Positions 20,801-29,176 of a stretch of DNA of 64,000 bases are shown here, piece by piece. Source of the stretch: CAZNXJ01 sp964577115 (GTDB taxonomy: Bacteria > Planctomycetota > Planctomycetia > Pirellulales > Pirellulaceae); NCBI GenBank assembly GCA_964577115.1, contig CAZNXJ010000004.1, positions 195,345 to 259,344 on the forward strand, read 5' to 3'. The notes under the pieces are model-generated. The model saw only the letters and a program-made list of their open reading frames with translations. It was not told where the DNA came from and searched no databases. The translations under genes and the position numbers were made by a program. Numbering within the stretch: position 1 is the first letter of the stretch; each line of letters opens with the position of its first letter.

Positions 20801-23800
20801 GGTCGTGCTTCCGCATACGCTCGCGACCAACGATGTCCGGCTGGCCGCGTACTACGTCGTAGCGAGAGGCGCGTCGCTTACGCCCACCGAGCTTCGTGAC
20901 TGCCTCCGCTCGCAACTGCCCGACTTCATGATTCCAGCGGCATTCATGCCGCTCGACACGCTGCCGCTGACCACGAGCGGCAAGATCAATCGCCAGGCCC
21001 TGCCCGCCCCGGATTGGCGCCAGGTGGAAGTGCGGCGGCAATACACGGCGCCCCGCAATGAACGTGAGAAGGCAGTGGCGGACGTCTGGGCGTCCGTGCT
21101 CCAGGTCGATCGCGTGAGCATCCATGATGACTTCTTCGACCTTGGCGGCCACTCGCTCCTGGCAATGCAGCTCATCTCACGACTCAATGAAACGTTCCAG
21201 GTGAACCTGTCGCTCCGCGCACTGTTCGAAGATCCCACCGTGGCGTTGATAGCGGAACGCATTGAACAGCTGCAAGACCGCAACATCCGCGAGCTTCCCG
21301 CCATCGAGCGCACGGCGCAACCCGACGATCTGCCGCTATCGCATGGTCAGGAGTCACTGTGGCTGATCAGTAACCTTGAGTCCGGCACTTCGGCATACAC
21401 GGTTTTCCCCGCCGTCCGACTTGTTGGCCGGCTCGACCTGGATGCGCTGGAACGCGCGTTCAACGAATTGCGCCGGCGACACGACATGCTGCGAACGACG
21501 TTCCCGACCGTCAACGGCCACGCGGTGCAGCGCGTCGTGCCGTACGCACCGGAAAGCGTCGCGGTCCACGACTGGCGCGATCATTCGCCTGCTCGCCAGC
21601 AAACCGAGCTCCAGCGGCTGATTGCCGCCGAGTCGTCGCGCCCCATTGATCTCGAGCGTGGTCCGCTTGTCCGTGCGATGCTCGTGAGGCTTCGCGACGA
21701 TGAACACGTGTTGGTGCTTGGTCTGCACCACATTGTGTACGACGGATGGTCGCTGCGAGTGCTTTCGCGCGAACTGTTCACGTTGTACCAGGCGTTTCGT
21801 CAGGGCCAGCCGTCGCCACTCGCTGACCTGCCCATTCAGTATGGCGATTACGCGGTCTGGCAGCGCGAGCGTTTGCAGGGCCCGTACTACGATCAGCTCG
21901 TCCGATACTGGTCCGAACAACTTCGTGGGGTATCACCCCTTCAGCTGCCCTTCGATCGCCCACCGACGGGCCAGCCAGGTGTGCGCGCCAACCTCACGCG
22001 GGAGATCTCGCCCGAAGTCACGCAGCGCATTCTGTCGCTGGGCAAGCGCGCCGGCGCGACGACGTTTGTCACCATCCTTAGCGCGTTTGAAGCGCTGCTC
22101 TATCGCTACACGGGCCAGGATGACTTCGCGATCGGAACACCGATTTCGGGCCGAGTGCGCCCGGAAACGGAAAAACTGATCGGGTTCTTCGTCAACTCGC
22201 TCGCCATCCGCAGCGACGTGGCCGATAACCCCAGCTTCCGGGAACTGGTCGCGGCGGTGCGCCGCCGCGTGCTCGAAGGATTCGATCACCAGGAAATGCC
22301 GATGGAGCGGCTCGTCTGGGAATTGAATCCTCCGCGTGAACCAGGTCGAAACCCGATTTACCAGGTCTTCTGCGCCTATCAGGAACCGCAGGACCAGAAT
22401 CAGTACAAGCTGCCGGATCTCGAAGTTCGCACGCTTCACGTGCCCATGAACCTGCCCGCCATGTTCGATCTTTCAATCACGTTCAGTGAGCGGGAAGGGG
22501 GACTCGACGTCAATTTCAATTACAACTCGGCCCTGTTCGACGAAGGGACGGTCCGCGGCATGCTGGACAGCTTTGAAGTTTTGCTGGCGTCCGCGGCCGA
22601 AGAACCCGAAACACCGATCTCCGAGCTCCCACTGATCACGCCGCAGGAGTCGCGGCGGCTGACGCAGGAGTGGAGCGGCGAGGATGAGGAGTTCTCGGAA
22701 CTGGCCTGTATACATGAGCTGTTTGAGCGTGCGGCAGCCCAGTATCCCGATCAGGTTGCAGTTGTCTATGGTGACGAGAAGCTGACCTACAGCGAGTTGG
22801 ACGCCCGTGCGAACCAGTTGGCGCATCGGCTGCAGCGCGAAGGTGTCGGTCACGAGTCGCTTGTCGCGTTGTATATGGACCGCACGCCCCAAGCGATCAT
22901 CGCCATGCTCGCGACACTCAAAGCAGGCGGCGCGTACCTGCCGCTCGACACGGATTCCCCGGTCGACCGCACTGCGATGATGCTGGCCGACAGCGAGCCG
23001 GCCGTCGTAGTCATGGACCGGCCGCTACCCGGACACACGCTGCCGCCGACCACGCGCATCCTCGATCTGCAGCGGGAAGCGGCGGACCTCGCCCGCGAAC
23101 CAATATCGAAACCGCCCTGCCCCGCGACGCTCGACAGCGTTTGCTACATGATCTACACATCCGGCTCTACCGGAACGCCCAAGGGTGCTCGCAACGTACA
23201 CCGGGGCATTGCCAACCGGATCTTCTGGGTATTGCGACGCTTGGAAATGAATCGCGAGACCCGGCAATTGCAGAGGTCGACGTTCGCGTTCGATGTCTCG
23301 GTTCATGAAATTTTCACACCGCTCGCCGCCGGCGCTCAGGTCGTCGTGGCGAGTGCCGAGGCGGCTGGGGATCCGCGGCAGCTCGTGGCGTCGATTCAGC
23401 GCTACGGCATAACCCATATCTCCATGGTGCCCACGCTACTTCGTGTCCTTTTAGATGACGAGGAGTTCACGAAGTGCACGTCGCTACAGTTCATCAACGT
23501 CGGTGGTGAGATCCTCACACGCGATGTTGCCGAACGCCTGCGACAGCTCTCGACCGCGGTGCTGCACAACGTGTACGGCCCGACCGAAACGTCGATCGGG
23601 GTGACGTACTGGCGCGTCAATCTGGACGAGCCGCGGCGAACTTTCCCAATCGGTCGGCCGCTGAGTAACGTGCGGCTCTATATTCTCGACCCGCAACTCC
23701 GCCCAGTTCCGGTGGGCGTCCCCGGCGAGCTCTACATTGGCGGCGTGGCGGTCGGGCGTGACTACTACCGCCGTCCCGAACTGACCGCGGAACGCTTCCT

Positions 23801-25361
23801 CCCGGATCCATTCAGCGACAAACCGGGTGCCCGGATGTACAAGTCGGGTGACCTGTGCCGCTGGTATCCGGATGGGCAGATCGAGTTCCTCGGGCGGATT
23901 GATCAGCAGATCAAAGTCCGCGGCGTCCGGATCGAACTCGGCGAGATCGAAGCCAAGCTGAGCGATCACCCGGCAGTCCGTGAAGCCGTCATCTGTGAAT
24001 GGCTCGCCGCGCCCGGTGACACGCGGATTGCGGCGTACATCGTGCTGGACGAAGCGAGCGAATTGGCACAGCAAACGGATGCCGAGGTAACGCGCGAGTT
24101 GCGCACGTATCTCGAACGCCGCTTGCCGGCCGTGATGGTGCCAGCCGCCATGGTCCGGCTCGATACATTGCCGAGGCTCGGCAGCGGCAAGCTCGATCGC
24201 CGCAACCTGCCCGCGCCGCAAGAATACGTCGGGTTGGATGCCGAACCCACGATGCCCTCGTCGCCGCTGGAAGCTCAGCTGCTCGAAATCTGGAAAGATG
24301 TATTAAGCCTGAAATCCAGCACTCACAATACGCACCGCTTGGACATCGGCATTCACGACAACTTCTTCCATCTCGGTGGCCACTCGCTGCTGGCGGTGCG
24401 GCTCATGGCGCACGTCCGCGACGCGTTCAACGTGGATCTCCCGGCCGCGGCGATATTCGCCGCGCCGACGATCGCTCAACTGGCGGAGCGGATCGAACAA
24501 GCTCGTTCCGGTGAGTTGATCGACGGGCAGGAGTTGTCACCGGTCCTGCAACATCTGGCCGAAGCGATGCAGCCGCGGACCGATGCGCAAGGCTTACTCG
24601 TGCCGCTGCGTCCGGTTGCCAATGCGACGCGTACGCCGCTGTTCTTTATCCACGGTCTGGGTGGGCACGTCGCCAGCTTCGTCGCGCTCGCGCGCACGTT
24701 GCCGGCCGATATGCCAGTGTACGCCCTCCAGGCGCGGGGGCTCGACGGCGAAGCCGAACCGCACGATTCGATCGAGTCGATGGCTGCCGCCTACCTCGCG
24801 GATATTCGCACAGTTCAGCCCGAAGGTCCTCTGCAACTATGTGGCTGGTCGATGGGTGGCATCATCGCACTGGAAATGGCCAAGCAGAGTGCCGAGCGAG
24901 GTGAATCGGTCGCGCTGGTCGCCATGCTCGACACGCACTTGACCGTTGCAGATCGCCTGGCCAAGGATCTTTCGGACGAGTCCGTGCTGCGGTGGATTGC
25001 GCCGCATCTGGGCGTTGCCGTCGAAGAACTGAAATCGCTGCCGCTGGCCGAGCAATGGCAGCTAATTGCCGACCGAGCGAGAATTTCCGACGCGTTTGGC
25101 GTCGATCAGATCCGCCGATTGGCAGAGGTATGCCGGGCCCAGATCCAGGCGCTCGCCGAGTATCAGTTCCCCGTGTTCGAAGGTCGAGCCGTCCTGCTGC
25201 GAGCCGCTAAATTCTGGCAAGTCAGTGAACCCGGCTGGAGCAATGTTGCCCCGCACCTGACAATTGAACGAGTACCTGGCGACCATTACAGCATGCTGCG
25301 CGAGCCGCACGTGGCAACGCTTGGCGAAAGGCTTCAGCATTACTTGCTCGAGAACCTCTAA
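14844..25361 (+). CDS. Three-module nonribosomal peptide synthetase with thioesterase
   Basis: 3505 residues in the order C1 (35-480), A1 (495-990), PCP1 (S1037), C2 (1095-1530), A2 (1555-2050), PCP2 (S2104), C3 (2163-2600), A3 (2622-3120), PCP3 (S3181), TE (3252-3505). All three C domains have HHIxxDGWS, and the carriers have LGGHSLL. The TE is a type I releasing domain with S3336 (GWSMGG), D3363 and H3481 (GDHYSML). No epimerase, methylase or cyclase domain is present. C1 would acylate the first amino acid with the lipid delivered by the PKS proteins. By alignment to the PheA pocket I read the codes as DVNGVSGICK, DAETVITVVK and DVHSIVVIGK; I do not recognise a confident substrate for any. 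PCP3 has about 11 extra residues before DNFFHLGG. Predicted product: an N-acyl tripeptide, linear or cyclised by the TE. Confidence 0.93.
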   Translation: MSATVPPVGELSPQEKRRLLAKILAEKAAKPTTHPASFAQERLWLLDQLDSGNAVYNVPLAVRLRGALNIPAMRKTLRALVERHQTLRTTFDVVDDAVVQVVWPPSDPAVEIVDLRDVPLDQRESEAMRGAEEESRRGFDLRKGPLMRVKLWKLADDDYVLVITMHHIISDGWSIAVLMREVMHLYRAFAAGRAPSLAPLPTQYADYAVAQREQLQGESLERNLAFWRDQLRGVEPVDLPTDRLRPGRPRFAGKWYIAPLPADVMQRVLDIGRRAGATPFMTLLTVFQILMARYSGQTDIAVASPVAGRLRPELESLIGFFVNTLVLRTEVADDRSFRDLLGEVQRRVLSAMAHQDLPFERVVQELNPDRGPNSRPLVPVAMSVQGMALPAQEVEGLSIEPLLLDTLTAKFDLSMHFAPTADGWQVTVEYDVDLFNDATAERMVEHLRTLLESLAEAPDKPVSELTLSSQSELEKLLVEWNATSADFPENTCLHTLVEQQVARAPDAVAAIFNGQQITYGELNRRANQVARRLIELGVGPDTLVGLCVERSFDILIGALGILKAGGAFVPLDPGLPEERIATMLEDTGTPVVVTQSAPAERCRREGVALLMLDSDQQQLATYEDRNPEVPVGPRHLAYAIYTSGSTGRPKGVLIEHRSVVNVVTSFIRSYTPGPNDRVLQNTSISFDVAVNEIFPALCTGATLVLPNKDQRLDVEGLTDFIQQHGITIVGAAPTVLARWNTMAEAIPSVRLVLSGGEALALGDIDRLRRSAVVTNGYGPTETTICATCYDLRTQDVDIRATVPVGRPLANYRVYILDRRGNTAPLGCPGELCIGGVGLARGYLNDPELTNSRFVPHPYENGEKIYRTGDRARWLADGNIEFLGRIDRQVKIRGFRIELGEIEAVLTNHPAIREAAVIDWQTPYGDKRLVAYFVADNEQTADNASELVDELRQFLQARLPHYMVPSALVRLDALPLTTSGKVNRRELPPPDASLFDQRPEYVAPRNPREQKLAEIWSDLLHVPRVGITDNFFHLGGHSLLAAQLVLRINRELATSITLRDLFEAHTIADLAQRLDASAVDADAGEPIPTIDRDQTLELSLTQEALWMLDRMEPDLPTYTSFPAVRIEGELDVDAISRAFDEIVRRHEVLRTSFPELRGRPVLRIEPARKGALDIVDLRNKSADEQRETLAELVRAWRQPIDLTRGPAVRATLVRLEDQQALALLAMHHIVYDGWSFGIFLHELNVLYEAFRRGESSPLPELTVQFADFAAWQRSRLQGLLLDRLASYWKQQLADLQPLELPTDRPRPAILEAHQSVMPLVLPADLRSRVEQLGRREGVTPFMIYLAAFQLLLARYSRQDDIAVGSPVANRMRLELEPLIGYFINVVVLRTKLDGEPTFSELLQRVRKTTMEAFEHQELTFDRVVAEVRPPRDLSRHPLFQAMFVLQAEAEPTWPEGLRVTPWEEAPPTVPSDRFDLTLTLQPDSSGVSGTIVFNSDLFESSTIERFGQHYCRLLESLVEAPQQSISRARCVDADEQQRIASLSQGPSRAIDEPACVHDRIAARAQQTPAADAVVHEDRRWTYGELNATANQLARHLRSLGAGPGKTVAIQLDRSPEMIAAMLGVLKAGAAYLPLDPNQPTNRTAYMVEDAAPCAVVTSTTLAERLPAGVPAVVCLDRDADAISAWDRDDLPSAAGPNDAAYVIYTSGSTGQPKGVVIEHRALGNYVDAAIEQYELQPADRVLQFASFSFDAHVEEVFPTLARGATLVLRTEDMLAAYSTFARHVERLALTFITLPTAFWHELVASMGADPRPLPASLRLVVIGGEAVDPRRVAGWFDKMGERIRLVNTYGPTEATVVATAADLTPAVASEARLPIGRPLANMSAYVLDEKLQPVPIGVPGELYLGGRSIARGYLNRPELTAERFLADPWSSEPGARMYRTGDLVRWRADGQLEYLGRTDYQIKLRGYRVELPEIEQALKQHPLIEEAVVLPHTLATNDVRLAAYYVVARGASLTPTELRDCLRSQLPDFMIPAAFMPLDTLPLTTSGKINRQALPAPDWRQVEVRRQYTAPRNEREKAVADVWASVLQVDRVSIHDDFFDLGGHSLLAMQLISRLNETFQVNLSLRALFEDPTVALIAERIEQLQDRNIRELPAIERTAQPDDLPLSHGQESLWLISNLESGTSAYTVFPAVRLVGRLDLDALERAFNELRRRHDMLRTTFPTVNGHAVQRVVPYAPESVAVHDWRDHSPARQQTELQRLIAAESSRPIDLERGPLVRAMLVRLRDDEHVLVLGLHHIVYDGWSLRVLSRELFTLYQAFRQGQPSPLADLPIQYGDYAVWQRERLQGPYYDQLVRYWSEQLRGVSPLQLPFDRPPTGQPGVRANLTREISPEVTQRILSLGKRAGATTFVTILSAFEALLYRYTGQDDFAIGTPISGRVRPETEKLIGFFVNSLAIRSDVADNPSFRELVAAVRRRVLEGFDHQEMPMERLVWELNPPREPGRNPIYQVFCAYQEPQDQNQYKLPDLEVRTLHVPMNLPAMFDLSITFSEREGGLDVNFNYNSALFDEGTVRGMLDSFEVLLASAAEEPETPISELPLITPQESRRLTQEWSGEDEEFSELACIHELFERAAAQYPDQVAVVYGDEKLTYSELDARANQLAHRLQREGVGHESLVALYMDRTPQAIIAMLATLKAGGAYLPLDTDSPVDRTAMMLADSEPAVVVMDRPLPGHTLPPTTRILDLQREAADLAREPISKPPCPATLDSVCYMIYTSGSTGTPKGARNVHRGIANRIFWVLRRLEMNRETRQLQRSTFAFDVSVHEIFTPLAAGAQVVVASAEAAGDPRQLVASIQRYGITHISMVPTLLRVLLDDEEFTKCTSLQFINVGGEILTRDVAERLRQLSTAVLHNVYGPTETSIGVTYWRVNLDEPRRTFPIGRPLSNVRLYILDPQLRPVPVGVPGELYIGGVAVGRDYYRRPELTAERFLPDPFSDKPGARMYKSGDLCRWYPDGQIEFLGRIDQQIKVRGVRIELGEIEAKLSDHPAVREAVICEWLAAPGDTRIAAYIVLDEASELAQQTDAEVTRELRTYLERRLPAVMVPAAMVRLDTLPRLGSGKLDRRNLPAPQEYVGLDAEPTMPSSPLEAQLLEIWKDVLSLKSSTHNTHRLDIGIHDNFFHLGGHSLLAVRLMAHVRDAFNVDLPAAAIFAAPTIAQLAERIEQARSGELIDGQELSPVLQHLAEAMQPRTDAQGLLVPLRPVANATRTPLFFIHGLGGHVASFVALARTLPADMPVYALQARGLDGEAEPHDSIESMAAAYLADIRTVQPEGPLQLCGWSMGGIIALEMAKQSAERGESVALVAMLDTHLTVADRLAKDLSDESVLRWIAPHLGVAVEELKSLPLAEQWQLIADRARISDAFGVDQIRRLAEVCRAQIQALAEYQFPVFEGRAVLLRAAKFWQVSEPGWSNVAPHLTIERVPGDHYSMLREPHVATLGERLQHYLLENL

Positions 25362-25505
25362 CCACGCGGCGCTGCCCGTGGCGCGGCGTGCGGATGCGGG
25401 GAGCTCGGCATAACCAACGATCATCAAGCCGCTGTTGCGAGCCCTAGGAAGTACAAGGTCGTGCTTCGCTGATCAACACGCAATCAACCAACCCATGCAT
25501 CAATC

Positions 25506-26789
25506 ATGAAGACGTTTTTCTTATCGATTGCGGCTGTCTTCCTGGTCTACCTGGTCGGCTCGTGGTATTGGGTCGCCGGGAGCACGACACAAAATGAGCC
25601 AACCTACCGGACGCTCCAGGTCACGCGCGACGACCTATTGATCGCCGTCGCCGCCACCGGAACGATCGAACCGGTCGAAGTCGTCGACGTCGGCGCGCAG
25701 ATCGTCGGCCGTATTCAGAGCTTTGGGGAAGGGGTCGATTTCCGTTCCCAGGTCAAAGCGGGCGAAATCATCGCGCGCATCGACGACTCGACCTACAAGG
25801 CTGAAGTTGCGAACGCCCAGGCCAACATGCAGCTAGCCGAAGCGGAAATGAAACGCGCGGAAGCCGCGCTGGCGCAGGCCGAACGGGAGTACAAGCGAGC
25901 GGAACGGCTGCGGAATACGAGCCCGGAAGCCGAGTACGAACGCGCACTTTCAGCTGTCGAAACCGCACGGGCCGACGTCGATGTCGCCAAAGCTCGAATC
26001 GAACAGGCACGCGTCGCCTTGCAAACCGCGGAAATCAACCTCGGTTTCACGATCATCAAGTCGCCGATCGACGGCGTGATCATTGATCGCCGAGTCAACG
26101 TGGGGCAAACCGTCGTCGCCGGCTTGAACGCTCCGAGCCTCTTTCTGATCGCGAAGGATTTGGACCGCATGCAGGTCTGGGCGGCCGTCAACGAAGCCGA
26201 TATCGGTCAGATTTATCCTGGCCAGAAGGTGACATTCCGCGTGGATGCGTATCGCGATCAGGTCTTTACCGGCAAGGTATCGCAGATCCGGCTGAACGCC
26301 AGCATGACACATAACGTCGTGACCTACGGTGTGATCGTCGATGTGGACAACCCGGACGGCAAGCTGCTGCCCTACATGACGGCCAACCTCCAGTTCGAAG
26401 TCGCTCGGCGAGACCAGGCACTCCTTGTTCCCAACCAGGCACTCCGCTGGACGCCGACGCTCGAACAAGTGCTGCCGGAAGCTCGTCAATCGATCGAGGA
26501 TATTATCCACTCCGAGCCCCAGAGGGGCGAGCCGCTGGTGCTTTCCGAGCCCATGGTGTGGGTGCGTGCCGGCCAGGATTATGTGAAGCCCATTCGCGTT
26601 ACACCCGGCCTGTCCGACGGCAACGTGACGGAAATCGTGGCGGGCGAATTGCAACCGGGTGATGAGGTGGTGATTACTCGCGTGCAAAAGCTGACGGGCG
26701 ACTTTGCCTCCACGTTTCTGTCGCGGATTACCGGTCCGAAGTCGAAGGACGGGGCCGAGGACGAAGAGCCGGCCGGGGTGGCAGAATGA
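25506..26789 (+). CDS. MacA-like periplasmic adaptor (HlyD/RND family)
   Basis: 427 residues with one N-terminal membrane anchor (about 4-26), a lipoyl-like half (residues about 50-90), an alanine/glutamate-rich coiled-coil hairpin (about 95-170), the returning lipoyl half (INLGFTIIKSPIDGVII) and beta-barrel domains. It would link an inner-membrane ABC pump to an outer-membrane channel in the periplasm. It follows the NRPS by 144 nt and ends in a 4-nt ATGA overlap with the MacB-like gene, which supports a dedicated pair. The C-terminal tail after about 395 is charged and probably disordered. The role in exporting the cluster product is inferred from position only. Confidence 0.88.
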   Translation: MKTFFLSIAAVFLVYLVGSWYWVAGSTTQNEPTYRTLQVTRDDLLIAVAATGTIEPVEVVDVGAQIVGRIQSFGEGVDFRSQVKAGEIIARIDDSTYKAEVANAQANMQLAEAEMKRAEAALAQAEREYKRAERLRNTSPEAEYERALSAVETARADVDVAKARIEQARVALQTAEINLGFTIIKSPIDGVIIDRRVNVGQTVVAGLNAPSLFLIAKDLDRMQVWAAVNEADIGQIYPGQKVTFRVDAYRDQVFTGKVSQIRLNASMTHNVVTYGVIVDVDNPDGKLLPYMTANLQFEVARRDQALLVPNQALRWTPTLEQVLPEARQSIEDIIHSEPQRGEPLVLSEPMVWVRAGQDYVKPIRVTPGLSDGNVTEIVAGELQPGDEVVITRVQKLTGDFASTFLSRITGPKSKDGAEDEEPAGVAE

Positions 26790-28972
26790 GTCCCCCAAGC
26801 GCAGGTTCTAAAATGGTTGCCTCGCAAGCGGCTCGGCGTACTGCCAAGGGCCACCCCACTCGAACGGCCTCGAAATCTATGGCACTGATTGAACTGCGCG
26901 ACATTCGAAAAAACTATCAGCTCGGCGAAATCGAAGTGCCGGTGCTGCGCGGGATCAACCTGACGATCGAGCGCGGCGAATTTGTCGCGCTGATGGGCGC
27001 TTCAGGTTCAGGCAAGACGACGCTGATGAACCTGATCGGCTGCCTGGACCGCCCGACCGAAGGCGAGTACACGCTCGACGGTATCCGGGTATCGCGGCTC
27101 TCGCCCGCACAATTGGCGGTTGTTCGAAGCCGCCAGATCGGCTTCGTGTTTCAGGGCTTCAATCTGCTTTCACGCACGACGGCCGTCGGCAACGTCTTCA
27201 TGCCGACGGCGTACTCGGCCGAACGCGTTCGCGGGCGCGAGCTCCGCGCGCGAGGCATTGACTTGCTCGAAACCGTCGGCCTGGGGCATCGCCTGGACCA
27301 TCGCCCAGCGCAAATGTCCGGTGGTGAACAACAGCGTGTCGCGATCGCCCGCGCGTTGATCAATCAACCGACGGTGCTGTTGGCAGACGAACCGACCGGG
27401 AACCTTGACTCGCGCACCGGCCGCGAAATTCTCCGGCTGTTTCGCGAACTGAATACGAACCGAAATATCACACTGCTGCTGGTCACGCACGATGCCGAAG
27501 TCGCGCGGCACGCCGATCGCATCATCCATATCGCGGACGGCCAGATCCTCAGCGACACCGCAGTGGAGGGCGCAAAGCCCAAGCCAAGCAGCAAGCGGAC
27601 AGCGGAACCGCCGCCCAGGAAATCCCGCAAACTGAAACGTCGCGGCTGGAGCTTCCGCGTACTGCTGTCCGCTATTTCGATGGCCTTGGAAGCGCTGCGC
27701 CGCAATCTACTGCGATCGATGCTCACGATGCTCGGCGTCATCATCGGTGTGGCCGCTGTCATTGCCATGATCGAAATCAGCCAGGGCGCCACGAAAGCCA
27801 TCCAGGTCACCGTGACCAACATGGGCGCGAACACGCTAGTGGTGATGCCCAGCCCAACGACACGCGGCGGCGTCAGTAGCGGAAGCGGTACCGCGGAAAC
27901 GCTGACGCCAGACGACGCGCGAGCCATCCGCGACGAATGTCCCGCCGTGGTCTGTACGGCACCGATCGTGTACGCGGACGCCCAGGTCGTCTATGGCAAT
28001 CGGAACTGGGTTCCTCGTTATGTGCTGGGGAGCACCACCGAGTTTCTTCAAGCGCGCAATTGGACGGAAATCGAGCTTGGGCGTGCATTCGACGATCGCG
28101 AACTGCGGTCGGGAAGCCGCGTTTGCTTGATCGGACACACGGTGATGCGCGAGCTGTTCGGCGACGAGTATCCGATCGGTGCGGAAATCCGCGTACAAAA
28201 CGTGCCGTTTACCGTGATCGGTGTGCTGAGCGAAAAAGGCGCTAACCTGCTGGGCGTCGATCAGGATGATATCCTGCTCGCTCCCTGGACGACGATGAAG
28301 TATCGCGTTAGCGGACAAGGTGTCGCTCAGCGCGCACGCAGCGATGAGCAGGAGGATTACTTTCCCGGACGTTCGCCATTGGATCGCCTGCCGACGACGC
28401 GGGGCGTACGCAGTGAAAGCATTCACCAGGTGCTAGTCCAGGTCGCCTCGCACGAACAGATTCCCGCAGCGGTCGAACAGATCGGCGCTGTCCTCCGCGA
28501 CCGGCACCGCTTGCCCCCCGGGGAAGAAGATTTCCGCATCTGGGACAATTCGGAAGTGTCCGACGCCCTTACGCGTACCGTGGGCCTCTTGTCAGCGCTC
28601 GTGCTGGCAATTGCGGCGGTCTCGCTGATCGTAGGGGGTGTCGGCATTATGAACATTATGCTGGTGTCCGTCTCGGAACGCACCCGCGAGATCGGGCTCC
28701 GCATGGCCGTAGGCGCCAACGCCGGCGATATCCTTCGCCAGTTCCTTGTGGAATCCGTTGTGCTATGTTTGGCCGGTGGCATCGTTGGGATTGCGGTCGG
28801 GCGTGGTGCCTCGCTGGCGATCGGACAGATGATGGGCTGGCCGACGGAACCGTCACCCATGGCAGCGCTCGTATCCGTCGCGGTGGCGGTTACCGTAGGT
28901 ATTACGTTCGGATATTATCCCGCCTGGAAAGCCTCGCGACTGATTCCGATCGAAGCCTTGCGATACGAGTAA
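26786..28972 (+). CDS. MacB-like ABC transporter, ATPase fused to FtsX-type permease
   Basis: 728 residues. The ABC domain (about 33-255) has Walker A GASGSGKTT near 71-79, signature MSGGEQQRVA near 178 and Walker B VLLADEPTGNLD near 198. A basic linker (about 258-285) leads to the first membrane helix (about 295-325), a periplasmic MacB core domain (about 330-590) and three C-terminal helices with the FtsX pattern GGVGIMNIMLVSVSERTREIGLR. MacB pumps move substrates such as lipopeptides and siderophores from the periplasm out through TolC. The ATG overlaps the adaptor stop. An internal ATG at 26879 (MALIELRDI) would give the more usual N-terminus, but it lacks a ribosome site, so I keep the coupled start. 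Confidence 0.9.
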   Translation: MSPPSAGSKMVASQAARRTAKGHPTRTASKSMALIELRDIRKNYQLGEIEVPVLRGINLTIERGEFVALMGASGSGKTTLMNLIGCLDRPTEGEYTLDGIRVSRLSPAQLAVVRSRQIGFVFQGFNLLSRTTAVGNVFMPTAYSAERVRGRELRARGIDLLETVGLGHRLDHRPAQMSGGEQQRVAIARALINQPTVLLADEPTGNLDSRTGREILRLFRELNTNRNITLLLVTHDAEVARHADRIIHIADGQILSDTAVEGAKPKPSSKRTAEPPPRKSRKLKRRGWSFRVLLSAISMALEALRRNLLRSMLTMLGVIIGVAAVIAMIEISQGATKAIQVTVTNMGANTLVVMPSPTTRGGVSSGSGTAETLTPDDARAIRDECPAVVCTAPIVYADAQVVYGNRNWVPRYVLGSTTEFLQARNWTEIELGRAFDDRELRSGSRVCLIGHTVMRELFGDEYPIGAEIRVQNVPFTVIGVLSEKGANLLGVDQDDILLAPWTTMKYRVSGQGVAQRARSDEQEDYFPGRSPLDRLPTTRGVRSESIHQVLVQVASHEQIPAAVEQIGAVLRDRHRLPPGEEDFRIWDNSEVSDALTRTVGLLSALVLAIAAVSLIVGGVGIMNIMLVSVSERTREIGLRMAVGANAGDILRQFLVESVVLCLAGGIVGIAVGRGASLAIGQMMGWPTEPSPMAALVSVAVAVTVGITFGYYPAWKASRLIPIEALRYE

Positions 28973-29176
28973 CGACAGCGCATTGGGCCGCACCGCTGCC
29001 GGTTGTCCTGGGCGGCATCTTCGGCGCGAGCGGCAGTGATGGCAATCGCGTCGCCCGCCGTCCGCGTGCGGCGCACTCGAATGCCACAGGGCAGGGACGC
29101 GCTCGAAGGTGTGCCGGCGCAGCGTGCGCCGCGCGCCAGGCCAGCAGAGTTCGCTCGTCGATGAGGTCTCGAAACT

